A DNA stretch of 64,000 nt. It comes from Siphonodentalium dalli. Its lineage: Eukaryota; Mollusca; Scaphopoda; Gadilida; Siphonodentaliidae. Position numbers and translations under genes: made by a program. Shown one piece after another: positions 37,801 through 49,397 of the stretch (positions are counted from its first letter, which is position 1; each line of letters opens with the position of its first letter). Location: positions 199,769,887 to 199,833,886 of the forward strand of contig CP136062.1 in NCBI GenBank assembly GCA_032622095.1. Direction: 5' to 3'. The notes under the pieces were generated by a model, which was not told the DNA's origin, did not search any database, and worked only from the letters and a program-made list of their open reading frames with translations.

Positions 37801-40800
37801 ATGACTAATATCGAGGTTTCTGGTGACCGTTCAACTTTTGATACCATTTGATGTCCCGATGGTGGTATATTCTTGGAGTTCTGACACGTCACGAAGCTTC
37901 GGTACATGTCACGAAGCTTCGGTACATTGGATGGAAATCCGCCACAGATTTGGGGTTAATGATGCAAGGTCGAATTTTCCGCCAGATCTTGATAGAACTG
38001 TATACTCTTATTAAGTAGACATGGATAAATTTCTTGTATGTAGCCCTGTGTCAGGGAGGACGCAGTTATATAGGGGTGGGTGTAATATAGTGTGTAATTT
38101 TGACATATTTTTCGATGGGTTAATATATGATGCGATGATAATTATGGTCTGAAATGACTAATATCGAGGTTTCTGGTGACCGTTCAACTTTTGATACCAT
38201 TTTATGTCCCGATGGTGGTATATATTTGGAGTTCTGACACGTCACGAAGCTTCGGTACATGTCACGAAGCTTCGGTACATTGGATGAAAAACCGCCACAG
38301 ATTTGGGGTTAATGATGCAAGGTCACATTTTTCGCCTGATTTTGATAGAACTGTATACTCTCATAAAGTAGACGTGGATAAACTTTTTGTAAGTAGCCCT
38401 CTGCTAGGGAGGACGCAGTCATATAGGGGTGGGTGTAATATAGTGTGTAATTTTGACATATTTCTCTATGGGTTAATATATGATACGATGATAATTATGG
38501 TCTGAAATGACTTATATCGAGGTTTCTTGTGACCGTTCAACTTTTGATACCATTTGATGTCCCGATGGTGGTATATTCTTGGAGTTCTGACACGTCACGA
38601 AGCTTCGGTACATGTCACGAAGCTTCGCTACATTGGACGAAAAACCGCCACAGCTTTGGGGTTAATGATGCAAAGTAACATTTTTCGCCCGATTTCGATT
38701 GAACTGTATACTCTCATTAATTAGACATAGATAAACTTCTGATCTGTAGCCATGTATTAGGGAGGAAGCAGTTATATATGGGTGGGTGTAACAAAGTGTG
38801 TAATTTTGACATATTACACGATGGGTTAATATATGATGCGATGATAATTATGGTCTGAAATGACTAATATCGAGGTTTCTGGTGACCGTTCAACTTTTGA
38901 TACCATTTGATGTCCCGATGGTGGTATATTCTTGGAGTTCTGACACGTCACGAAGCTTCGGTACATGTCACGAAGCTTCGGTACATTGGATGGAAATCCG
39001 CCACATATTTGGGGTTAATGATGCAAGGTCGAATTTTCCGCCAGATCTTGATAGAACTGTATACTCTTATTAAGTAGACATGGATAAATTTCTTGTATGT
39101 AGCCCTGTGTCAGGGAGGACGCAGTTATATAGGGGTGGGTGTAATATAGTGTGTAATTTTGACATATTTTTCGATGGGTTAATATATGATGCGATGATAA
39201 TTATGGTCTGAAATGACTAATATCGAGGTTTCTGGTGACCGTTCAACTTTTGATACCATTTTATGTCCCGATGGTGGTATATATTTGGAGTTCTGACACG
39301 TCACGAAGCTTCGGTACATGTCACGAAGCTTCGGTACATTGGATGAAAAACCGCCACAGATTTGGGGTTAATGATGCAAGGTCACATTTTTCGCCTGGTT
39401 TTGATAGAACTGTATACTCTCATTAAGTAGACATGGATAAACTTTTAGTATGTAGCCCTCTGCCAGGGAGGAAGCAGTTATATAGGGGTGGGTGTAATAT
39501 AGTCTGTCGTTTCTCGATGGGTTAATATATGATGCGATGATAATTATGGTCTGAAATGACTAATATCGAGGTTTCTGGTGACTGTTCAACTTTTGATACC
39601 ATTTGATGTCCCGATGGTGGTATATTCTTGGAGTTCTGACACGTCACGAAGCTTCGGTACATGTCACGAAGCTTCGGTACATTGGATGGAAAACCGCCAC
39701 AGATTTGGGGTTAATGATGCAAGGTCGAATTTTCTGCCAGATCTTGATAGAACTGTATACTCTCATTAATTAGACATAGACAAACTTCTGATATGTAGCC
39801 ATGTATTAGGGAGGAAGCAGTTATATATGGGTGGGTGTAACAAAGTGTGTAATTTTGACATATTACACGATGGGTTAATATATAATCCGATGCTAATTAT
39901 GGTCTGAAATGACTAATATCGAGGTTTCTGGTGACCGTTCAACGTTTGATAACATTTATTGTCCCGGTTTTGGTATATTCTTGGAGTTCTGACACGTCAC
40001 GAAGCTTCGGTACATGTCACGAAGCTTCGGTACATTGGACGAAAAACCGCCACAGCTTTGGGGTTAATGATGTAAAGTAACATTTTTCGCCCGATTTCGA
40101 TAGAACTGTATACTCTCATTAATTAGACATAGATAAACTTCTGATATGTAGCCATGTATTAGGGAGGAAGCAGTTATATATGGGTGGGTGTAACAAAGTG
40201 TGTAATTTTGACATATTACACGATGGGTTAATATATAATCCGATGCTAATTATTGTCTGAAATGACTAATATCGAGGTTTCTGGTGACCGTTCAACGTTT
40301 GATAACATTTGTTGTCCCGGTTTTGGTATATTCTTGGAGTTCTGACACGTCACGAAGCTTCGGTACATGTCACGAAGCTTCGGTACATTGGACGAAAAAC
40401 CGCCACAGCTTTGGGGTTAATGATGTAAAGTAACATTTTTCGCCCGATTTCGATAGAACTGTATACTCTCATTAATTAGACATAGATAAACTTCTGATAT
40501 GTAGCCATGTATTAGGGAGGAAGCAGTTATATATGGGTGGGTGTAACAAAGTGTGTAATTTTGACATATTACACGATGGGTTAATATATAATCCGATGCT
40601 AATTATTGTCTGAAATGACTAATATCGAGGTTTCTGGTGACCATTCAACGTTTGATAACATTTGTTGTCCCGGTTTTGGTATATTCTTGGAGTTCTGACA
40701 CGTCACGAAGCTTCGGTACATGTCACGAAGCTTCGGTACATTGGACGAAAAACCGCCACAGCTTTGGGGTTAATGATGTAAAGTAACATTTTTCGCCCGA

Positions 40801-42196
40801 TTTCGATAGAACTGTATACTCTCATTAATTAGACATAGATAAACTTCTGATATGTAGCCATGTATTAGGGAGGAAGCAGTTATATATGGGTGGGTGTAAC
40901 AAAGTGTGTAATTTTGACATATTACACGATGGGTTAATATATAATCCGATGCTAATTATTGTCTGAAATGACTAATATCGAGGTTTCTGGTGACCATTCA
41001 ACGTTTGATAACATTTGTTGTCCCGGTTTTGGTATATTCTTGGAGTTCTGACACGTCACGAAGCTTCGGTACATGTCACAAAGCTTCGGTACATTGGACG
41101 AAAAACCGCCACAGCTTTGGGGTTAATGATGCAAAGTAACATTTTTCGCCCGATTTCGATAGAACTGTATACTCTCATTAATTAGACATAGATAAACTTC
41201 TGATATGTAGCCATGTATTAGGGAGGAAGCAGTTATATATGGGTGTTGTAACAGAGTGTGTAATTTTGACATATTACACGATGGGTTAATATATAATCCG
41301 ATGCTAATTATGGTCTGAAATGACTAATATCGAGGTTTCTGGTGACCGTTCAACGTTTGATAACATTTATTGTCCCGGTTTTGGTATATTCTTGGAGTTC
41401 TGACACGTCACGAAGCTTCGGTACATGTCACGAAGCTTCGGTACATTGGACGAAAAACCGCCACAGCTTTGGGGTTAATGATGTAAAGTAACATTTTTCG
41501 CCCGATTTCGATAGAACTGTATACTCTCATTAATTAGACATAGACAAACTTCTGATATGTAGCCATGTATTAGGGAGGAAGCAGTTATATATGGGTGGGT
41601 GTAACAAAGTGTGTAATTTTGACATATTACACGATGGGTTAATATATAATCCGATGCTAATTATGGTCTGAAATGACTAATATCGAGGTTTCTGGTGACC
41701 GTTCAACGTTTGATAACATTTATTGTCCCGGTTTTGGTATATTCTTGGAGTTCTGACACGTCACGAAGCTTCGGTACATGTCACGAAGCTTCGGTACATT
41801 GGACGAAAAACCGCCGCAGCTGTGGGGTTAATGATGTAAAGTAACATTTTTCGCCCGATTTCGATAGAACTGTATACTCTCATTAATTAGACATAGATAA
41901 ACTTCTGATATGTAACAAAGTGTGTAATTTTGACATATTACACGATGGGTTAATATATAATCCGATGCTAATTATGGTCTGAAATGACTAATATCGAGGT
42001 TTCTGGTGACCATTCAACGTTTGATAACATTTGTTGTCCCGGTTTTGGTATATTCTTGGAGTTCTGACACGTGACGAAGCTTCGGTACATGTCACGAAGC
42101 TTCGCTACATTGGACGAAAAACCGCCACAGCTTTGGGGTTAATGATGCAAAGTAACATTTTTCGCCCGATTTCGATAGAACTGTATACACTCATTA
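25864..42196 (+). repeat. 343/353 bp satellite array, block 2 (about 46 monomers)
   Basis: The array is in reverse orientation to block 1. Two monomer subtypes are clear. Type A carries ATTTGATGTCCCGATGGTGG, CACAGATTTGG and GCAAGGTC. Type B carries ATTTGTTGTCCCGGTTTTGG, CACAGCTTTGG and AAAGTAAC. Type B dominates both ends (25864-26440 and about 39930-42196, roughly seven in a row), while the middle mixes A, B and A/B chimeras. One monomer has lost its core at about 26431 and another about 49 bp at about 41912. The array ends at CTGTATACACTCATTAG, about 42196. Confidence 0.97.
31137..38880. repeat. higher-order repeats of 5980 bp and ~2107 bp
   Basis: 31137-32900 recurs at 37117-38880, offset 5980 bp; the shared variant TTTTTGTAAGTAGCCCTCTG is at about 32406 and 38386. 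Within this span, blocks recur at about 2107-2108 bp (32902, 35009 and 37117; 33245 and 35352; 33951 and 36058). A 1-bp loss near 34206 (GGGGTGGTGT) accounts for the 2107/2108 difference. Confidence 0.9.
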
Positions 42197-42713
42197 GATA
42201 AGTTATCGTATAATTCATAAAATTGTGCTATTTGTTTACGAGCAATTTTTTTTGATTCTTGCTGTACTCTAAAACATGAGCTCATTAGAATATGCAATAC
42301 ATGCTCCCCGTAGTCATTACTTCCAAATATAGATTATTTATAGGTGCTTGACAACATTTCCATATGTAAATAAGGGTATGCATATTTATAATATTATTTT
42401 GAATAATAATTAATGTACCGAAGCTTCGTACCGCTTAGTTGTAATCACTTTGAAACGTAAGTAAGCAGTAAGTATATAACTATAGAGTTATCTGTCTTGT
42501 CACAAGAAACGTACTGTATCAATCACGTACTGTCGGTTGTTTTCCGCGCACTTGCTTATCTGGAAAACTATCTTCTTATTCTTCTGGTTACAATCGTCGG
42601 TCATTTGCTGACCATTATTAGCCGTTGAGCGGATTTTTTTTGGGTATTTGTATACTATTAAAAGGGTAGTTTTCGCATTAAAAACAGTTAAAACTATGTA
42701 CAATCTCAGTTGC
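42197..42713. other. array edge; isolated satellite core, no gene
   Basis: A lone TGTACCGAAGCTTCGTACC at 42414-42432 lies about 220 bp outside the array, mirroring the lone core at 14779 on the other side. The rest is AT-rich with no recognised feature. Confidence 0.55.
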
Positions 42714-42992
42714 TTACTTGTTGGTGTGGTCTAGGAGGATAAGAGGCTTCAAGACATCGGGCGACAGCGTCGACTTGAAGCCCCCTACATCCTCAGAAGA
42801 CACAGAGTCTTGTGTTAAATTATTCCATTGAGTGACAGTTCGGGGGTAAAAAGAGTATTTGTAATTGTCTGATGTTGTGCCTATCTGGATGAAATTTGCT
42901 TTGTTAACAGAGGATCGTGTGGTTTTGGATTTTGGGATGAGTACATTATTTGAATCAGAAAAGACAAGATTGTTATTAATTTTGTAAAGCAT
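42714..42992 (-). mobile_element. LINE reverse-transcriptase C-terminal tail (truncated)
   Basis: A 92-residue open frame contains TMLYKI-like MLYKINNNLV, then NYKYSFYPRTVTQWNNL and VGGFKSTLSPDVL, and ends at a stop at 42714. The pattern (short positively charged stretch, SFFPRTI.xWN.L, then a FK..L helix) is the typical extreme C-terminus of Jockey/CR1/L2-like non-LTR retrotransposon polymerases. Everything upstream, including the polymerase and endonuclease domains, is missing, as expected of a 5'-truncated insertion. It lies about 520 bp from the edge of satellite block 2. Confidence 0.75.
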
Positions 42993-43154
42993 TATGCAAG
43001 TGTGGTACTATATAATGAAATAATAATTATACAGGGGCGGCGATTAGAGTGCATGTAGGGGCTCCTGTCTGACTCTTGTACAAATGCATCATTACGCCAC
43101 ATGTGGTGTATCTAGTTTCTGTGATTTTGATATTGTGTGGTGGACAGGGCGAAT

Positions 43155-43617
43155 GTATTCTTGGAGATTTTTTGTACCTTACTCAATCGTACCGATAGAA
43201 TCACGTAGATGCCGAAATTGTAAAGTTAACGCCACCGGTGTATAATATGTTTATGAAAATATGATAAATCGTATCGATAGAGTCAGGACAGGCTGAAATT
43301 GTAAACTTAAAGTCACCGGTGTAATAATATGTTGTTGAAAATATAAATAATTTGATAGACTGAAAATAATATAACCCATTGGGAGCCCCTAATGTATTCT
43401 TGGACATTTTGTTTTGTACCATTACTCAATCGTACCGATAGAATCACGTATGCCGAAATTGTAAAGTTAACGCCACCGGTGTATAATATGTTTATGAAAA
43501 TATGATAAATCGTATCGATAGAGTCAGGATAGGCTGAAATTGTAAACTTAAAGTCACTTGTTGTTGAAAATATAAATAATTTGATAGACTGAAAATAATG
43601 TGTAACCCATTGCGAAC
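43155..43617. repeat. tandem duplication, ~240 bp unit
   Basis: The block from the AATGTATTCTTGGA stretch through TACTCAATCGTACCGATAGA, ACGCCACCGGTGTATAATAT and AATTTGATAGACTGAAAATA occurs twice, beginning near 43153 and 43393. The second copy lacks a short CCGGTGTAATAATATG segment. No protein is supported. Confidence 0.85.
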
Positions 43618-43911
43618 CCCCCTGGTGTAGTGAAGTGAATTGTGGGTAGTTTCATTGTGATTCTCCGCCATCTTTATTTTCTGGAATTATCACCAAGATT
43701 TCTCCACTCGATTCTCTTAAACAACACCCGAAACGGTCAAATTCTTTTGATAATTCTATCTAAATACATCTTAGCTACTATTCGGAGCTGCTGTCCCGGT
43801 CTAAAAAGGGATAGTTTGACCAAAACGACTATTGACAAAACTTTGTTTACAAATTGAGCGCACTCGATGACCGGGTTGACCCGTCCACGCTGCAAATTTA
43901 TTATCGAAAAC

Positions 43912-44262
43912 AAATTCAATTTCTTCCATCTAAAACATAATTACGCACTGGACTCTGTCATTTTAGGAATATATATGTATCCCACGCACATACACCAAGT
44001 CTCAGCTTAAAATTTGGAAAAATGAGTTTTATCGACATAAATCGATTTTAATGGCAAATGCCATGTCATTGTTAAATTTTATCATTGAAAAAAATTCATT
44101 TCTTCCATCTAAAACATAATTACGTGCTGTACTCTGTCATTTTATGAATATATAACTATCCCACGCACAAACACCAAGTCTCAGCTTAAAATTTTGAAAA
44201 ATGGCAGTTTTATCGACATAAATCGATTCTAATGGCAAATGCCATGTTAAATAAATTTTAGG
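43912..44262. repeat. tandem duplication, ~178 bp unit
   Basis: TTCTTCCATCTAAAACATAA, CACCAAGTCTCAGCTTAAAA and the GCAAATGCCATGT stretch occur in order in two adjacent units starting near 43920 and 44099. The region just before it (43640-43860) is unique and has no recognised gene. Confidence 0.8.
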
Positions 44263-45318
44263 GCCCTGCAAATATTTTCTGAGCTGTTCCATATTGGGCA
44301 CTAGAGTCCATATTTGACCGGTTACACCTGATAATTGTGCGACAGTACAGTCGCGTTACTTTATACATCAACATTGGTCATTATCACCTGACAAATTTAT
44401 TTTGGTCTATCGTATCAACCCTTATTTTCTCCCGCGTAGCCTGACTAAGTGTCAACATTGGTCTTTATCGCTCCACTAATTTGTATTGTTTCATCGGTAT
44501 GAATTCCATATCCAATTATCCACATATAACCAACTCAACCTCTAATCCCAGTCCAATTTATTTATTTCTTTCATCGGTATAGTCACGTTACGTAATATTT
44601 TATCGCGTGATACTTGTACTTATATGTCTATGGTATTACTATAGTATACCGTATACGTATATCAATTGCTATTCCTTTCTATATAATCCTGGTGCCATCT
44701 ATAGACATAGAGATAATTTCATACCCCCCCCCCCCCCCCAATTTTATATCATTGCTGCTTTAGTACAGTCGTTATACATTACATGGCAACATCGCTCCAC
44801 TAATTTATGTCAGTTCATCGGTACAAACCCCTTTTTCTCCGAGTCCATATAACCAACCCAACATCTTATAGAAGTCCATAAATGACTATTCTGGCACTAT
44901 ATAGAGATGACACCCCCTATTTGATAGCCTTGTAGCAATGTTCAGTAGAGTTGAGATGCATAATATGTCAACATTGGTCATTATCGCTCTATAAATTTAT
45001 ATCGGTTCAACCCTTAGTTCCCTGTATCGCCCACCCCTCCCTGAATTTATTTTTTCATTTGTATTATAGTCTCGTTACGTACACATTTTATCTCTTGTAA
45101 CTTTTGCTTCAAAGCGTCGAGTTCCGCTGCAGAGAATACAAAACTGACAACATTTTGAAATGTTAGCAGGCTTCAAACTCATCTTATCCAAGAAAAACTC
45201 TGGTTACATAAGAAATTTGTGTATATGGTGTACGCGCATTTGTTGAGTTAAAAACCAAGGGTCCCAAGTCAAGGTCCAAATCCCCAACACACTGTTGTGA
45301 GGTTTAACTCCATCTACA
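44263..45318. other. no gene recognised
   Basis: Loose repetition of phrases such as CAACATTGGTC(A/T)TTATC and GCTCCACTAATTT occurs over 44340-45010, suggesting old sub-repeats of about 130-250 bp. A run of C lies at about 44725-44739. Confidence 0.4.
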
Positions 45319-46030
45319 TACAGTAATGTCCAAAGTAATTGATCACTTAACCACAGCAAAATTATGGGTATTTTTTCATGATTTTAAATCCTGAAAAATT
45401 AACCATAATTATGCTGTGGTTAAGTGGTCAATTACTTTGGGCATTACTGTAACCAATATAAGGATTTGAGGTTTAATGATAACTCAATCCTCATACAGTA
45501 ATGTTTAAAGTAATTGACCACTTAAGCACAGCAGAATAATGGGTAATTTATCCGGATTTTAAATGCTGAAAAAATACCCATAATTCTGCTGTGGTTAAGT
45601 GGTCAATTACTTTGGCTGAAGGGGTCACTCTCACCAAAACAAGTGCTGAATGGTACACATGGTTTGAAAATGTGCTGAAGGGTACACAGGATTTGTGAAT
45701 CGGCACAGAAATCATGGCAGATACGAAAACTGAATGCCTTTAGAATGACATTTCAAACCCTGTGTACCCATCAGCACATTTTGAAAATCCTGTGTACCCT
45801 TCATCACTTTTTTGGTGAGAGTGACCCCTTCAGCATTACTTTGGGCATTACTGTAACCAATATAAGGATTTGAGGTTTAATGATAACTCAATCCTCATAC
45901 AGTAATGTTCAAAGTAATTGACCACTTAACCAGAGCAGAATTATTTGTAATTTTTCAGGATTTTAAATCCTGAAAAATTACCAATAAGTCTGATGTGGTT
46001 AAGTGGTCAATTACTTTGGGCATTACTGTA
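45319..46030. mobile_element. three tandem copies of a 133-bp palindromic MITE
   Basis: Copies lie at 45319-45451, 45494-45855 (interrupted) and 45898-46030. Each begins TACAGTAATG and ends CATTACTGTA and is almost a perfect palindrome (CTTAACCACAGCAGAATTAT pairs with its complement). A constant spacer of about 42 bp (AACCAATATAAGGATTTGAG...) separates them, so a MITE plus its flank was tandemly duplicated with a period of about 175 bp. A relative with longer arms is at 58405-58620. Confidence 0.9.
45615..45834. mobile_element. 220-bp inverted-repeat element with 9-bp target duplication, nested
   Basis: Terminal GCTGAAGGGGTCACTCTCAC is mirrored by GTGAGAGTGACCCCTTCAGC. The flanks 45606-45614 and 45835-45843 are both ATTACTTTG, an exact 9-bp duplication of sequence in the MITE it interrupts. 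Removing the element and one duplicate restores the host MITE's 133-bp length, which supports the boundaries. The 9-bp duplication fits Mutator-like elements (8-11 bp), but no transposase is present to confirm this. Confidence 0.9.
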
Positions 46031-47147
46031 ACCAATATAAGGATGTGAGGTTTAATGAAAACTCCATCCACATAACTAATAAATATGTGTGAAAATTAAA
46101 ACAAAACAAAATAAATTCCATGATGGCGTCCAATATGGACTGCCTAATTCTGCTCCAAAACATGTATATTGAATATATGGATGTTTATTGGGGGAAACCG
46201 ATTATTTCAATGATATTTTCATTAACTGGGATCCAAAACCTGACTTACGGGAGCATGCTTCGCGCGCGACTGTATCTTAAGCATATGTGCATATTTAATA
46301 AGCCAACAATTGGAATCACAACAGAAGATTGGCGTGGGTCCCTTGTGCGATCTGTCCATCGAAAACTATTTAGACATCTCAAGACACGTAAGACCCAATA
46401 ACTTAATATACAGAATAGATACATATATTGCCTGAGTGACTAATATTTATATTTGTTACAATGAGGTCAAATAGTTGCGAAGCCAGCACCACAATTCTTT
46501 CCCTCCATAGTAAATCTTAAAACAACTTCTAAAGAATTATTAATTTACCTTATATTTGGTATGGAGCGTCCTTGGTTTACTGGAGTTCAGAATTGTTAAC
46601 ATCACGTCACCAAGTTAATTACTTGCGAAGCCACAGCCATAACTATTTCCCTCCATAGTAATTCTCAAAACAACTTCTCAAGAACAATTGACCAGGTCAG
46701 TCGCGCAATTATTGGAAGAGCCACGGTCAATCATTTTTTTAAAACCAAATGTTACATTTAAATTATTGCTTTATTTAACCAAAAAAAAAATTTAATGAGA
46801 AAATTAACTTTTACTACTTGCTAAATTTTATCTTTTAATTATTTCATTTAAATTTTAGTATTTACAGTATACTAAGTCCAAGTCTTTATAATCTGTTGAG
46901 TGACCCCACAGTCGTTTACTTGCTTTGTTAGTAATAATTTGAAGGATTACTTGTTTAAACGCAATTGTTATCAAAATATTTTTTATAAGTTCTATTTATA
47001 TGTAATACTATAATCTTGGTGGCGTTACCATTTCTGACTATGGTTTTCTTGTTTATATTGGGGGAAAGTAGTGACAATTCCTTCGCTTCTATCTTTATGA
47101 CTTTAAAAAAGTTCCACTCTCTGATTTTACATGCATGTGATTACCTG
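46031..47147. other. no gene recognised
   Basis: An open frame at 46120-46401 (plus; contains LYLKHMCIFNKPTIGI and EDWRGSLVRSVHRKL) is not recognised and has no visible splice or promoter support. AT-rich sequence with A runs follows. If the minus-strand exon at 47488 is real, part of this stretch is its intron. Confidence 0.35.
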
Positions 47148-47488
47148 TGATCTCCGGTCTTCTTAAGCCTAGAGGCTTGTATTGACCTCTTCGTTAGTGT
47201 CCAAATACATTTATAACTAGCTGTGGCGTTATTGGCGACGTGCTTGTATTTACAGTGCGTTAAAATGTTTTTGTTTTTTATCGTCATTGAATTTAAAATA
47301 AAATTTGTTGGGACATTTTCTCCAGTGTCATTCGGCCAGGCTATTCCAACAGTTTGTAATGCGAGGTACAAAGCTGTTGGCTGATCGCGACCTGATTTCC
47401 AGGTTGTCCTGATTGCATTTTTTATGTTTTTGAGATAATCGATTTTTAAAGTTTGAATCTCCGATGCGGGTAAACTAGTCTCCGCCAT
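47148..47488 (-). CDS. candidate first exon of an unrecognised gene
   Basis: The ATG at 47488 sits in an excellent context (CACCATGGCGG) and opens a frame beginning MAETSLPASEIQ. It continues through WKSGRDQPTALYLALQTVG and DTGENVPTNF and ends SIQASRLKKTGDH at a plausible donor, CACAG|GTAATC (47148/47147). It is 113 codons plus two bases with no internal stop. I do not recognise the family, and see no signal peptide, membrane segment or known motif. No second exon was identified. The alternatives are a transposon-derived or chance open frame. The good start context plus donor makes it worth listing. Confidence 0.4.
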
Positions 47489-49388
47489 GGTGACGGACCA
47501 GAAATGGGGAACGAATATGCATAATATCACGGGTTGTGACCATCAATGCCTACCAGAGTTATGGGCCCTGTTCGACTTTATGAAATTCAGTCCGTACAAA
47601 GTTTTTGCAATATAAGTTAAGTGTCGGTTGTCGAATTTTGATGTGGTTTGGTATGGTGATAGACCAGAATGAAGAACTGAATATCATTTCTTAATGCATC
47701 TGAATGCATCACTTTATTTCAGTTCATCTATTTGTAAGTGATAACAGTATACAATTAGTATGTTAGTTTAGTCTTGTTGTATGAGCAGTAAAGCTCCAAG
47801 ATGAAGTTCGGAAATTCAATGAGAATAGCATCACCTTCAGTTGGGATTGTCTGAGCAGTAAACAGTAACGGTCATTCATCATGACTAATTCAGTTTTATT
47901 TGGACAATTGTTGCAAATTAACATTACTTGCAATTGTTCAAGATGAGAAATAACCAGAAGGAATGAATTTTATTACATGCCAGAACAAGACAGTATTTCA
48001 GGCATTATACATTCATGAGATACCCTTTTCAATTTCATGTTATGCATGCAACAATCAGGTTAATGATATCTAGTCATCATTCAGTATTCACCATGTAATA
48101 TCCAATTTGTGATACAGTTTTTTTGTTTTATTACTTTTTATTCAAGTAATACAACTGGGTAATATATTAATTTTTTTACTAAATATTTCTTCCGTTGATC
48201 ATAAGTTTCCTGAACGCTATTATGGTGGTCCACTGTGAAGTGGTCCGCGGGATCCTGTGAAATCCAGAATGTTGCTAAATCTGAGGCTAAAGAGTCACTA
48301 TAGCTGCTATATAGCCCTATATACCAACAAGCATGGTACTAACATGCTTACAAACAAGATTCCATGGTCAGTAGGCCTACTTGTAAATTGTTTGAAAAAA
48401 AAAACATTTTGGAAAAAATTTACAAGCACGATTTTTTCGGCCTCTGGACCACCCACCCAGACCCCCCCCCCTGCTTAGAACAAACAATATAATATCACAG
48501 GTCTGAATCTTAACAGGACATCTTGGAATTCAGAGAGCATATTACATATAAGTCAGTGTTCTATGTTTATACGCTAACCCAGATGATATATTTTTTTATT
48601 TCAACTAAGGTATTGTCTAACTTTGGTATGTATGTCGGTATTTGATCAACTAGAGCGTTAACATGACACCGTGTCACCCCCTATAAATATAAAACCGACT
48701 AACTTGACACTCTCCCCGAAACGGAGGCCACTATATATTCTAGTCGTTGTTAATTTAGACTCCATTTTGAAGTGAACCTAGAACAAATAGGTAATAAGCT
48801 GTTTTCGACGTGAGAAGTGCCTTGGGGAACATTTTCTACAGCTCTTTGAAATAAGTATTATTTATGGCTTTTACGATAAAAAATTTTTTGTCAAAAGACA
48901 AGAATATGTAAAAACAAAAAATGGTGTTAAAACCTCCTCTTTTAAAAGTTGATAGCACGCCAAGCATATAACACCACTGAGCGTTGTTATATATATAATT
49001 AGACTTACATTCCGGTAAAATAACTTTGTGGAATACATGGATACTTGGGTCTATATGTGTGTGCGTATAATATGGTGACCATTCACTAGATGAATTTTAC
49101 CAGAGTAAAATTACCTGGTTCTAATCACCCTGGTAGAATACCACAGAATACCAGAGTGGTTTTACCGTGGTTTACAAGAGTACGCGTTGTTTTTTTTACA
49201 TAATGGATATCCCAGGCTCCTATAGGCTATATTCACATCAATCACCAGTGAACATGTCGTTATCAAAGTAGACCAAGGCTTATGTTGTTAAATTTTACTT
49301 TAAATCGTCTAATTGTATATATTACTGCGACATCAATAATATAGAAGTGTCGCTTTAAATTTTAATGACCGGCCGAAAACGTTTGGGT
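47489..49388. other. no gene recognised
   Basis: AT-rich sequence upstream of the candidate minus-strand exon and of the element at 49398. A plus-strand open frame at 48257-48478 ends in an A run and a C run and has no family resemblance. No repeats of note. Confidence 0.4.
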
Positions 49389-49397
49389 CGAATATTT

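Noticed and set aside
15284-39769. Dozens of repeated 63- to 109-codon open frames as a multigene peptide family
   Set aside because: They start at GTG, not ATG, lie one per satellite monomer, are lost in type B monomers, and vary as the monomers do. No promoter, signal peptide or splice support is seen.
14953-42196. CRISPR array
   Set aside because: The unit is about 350 bp and repeats throughout, with no short repeat and unique spacer pattern; the DNA is eukaryotic.
46120-46401. 93-codon plus-strand open frame as a gene
   Set aside because: No recognised family, no clear promoter or splice sites, and composition like its AT-rich surroundings. Reported only as unassigned sequence.
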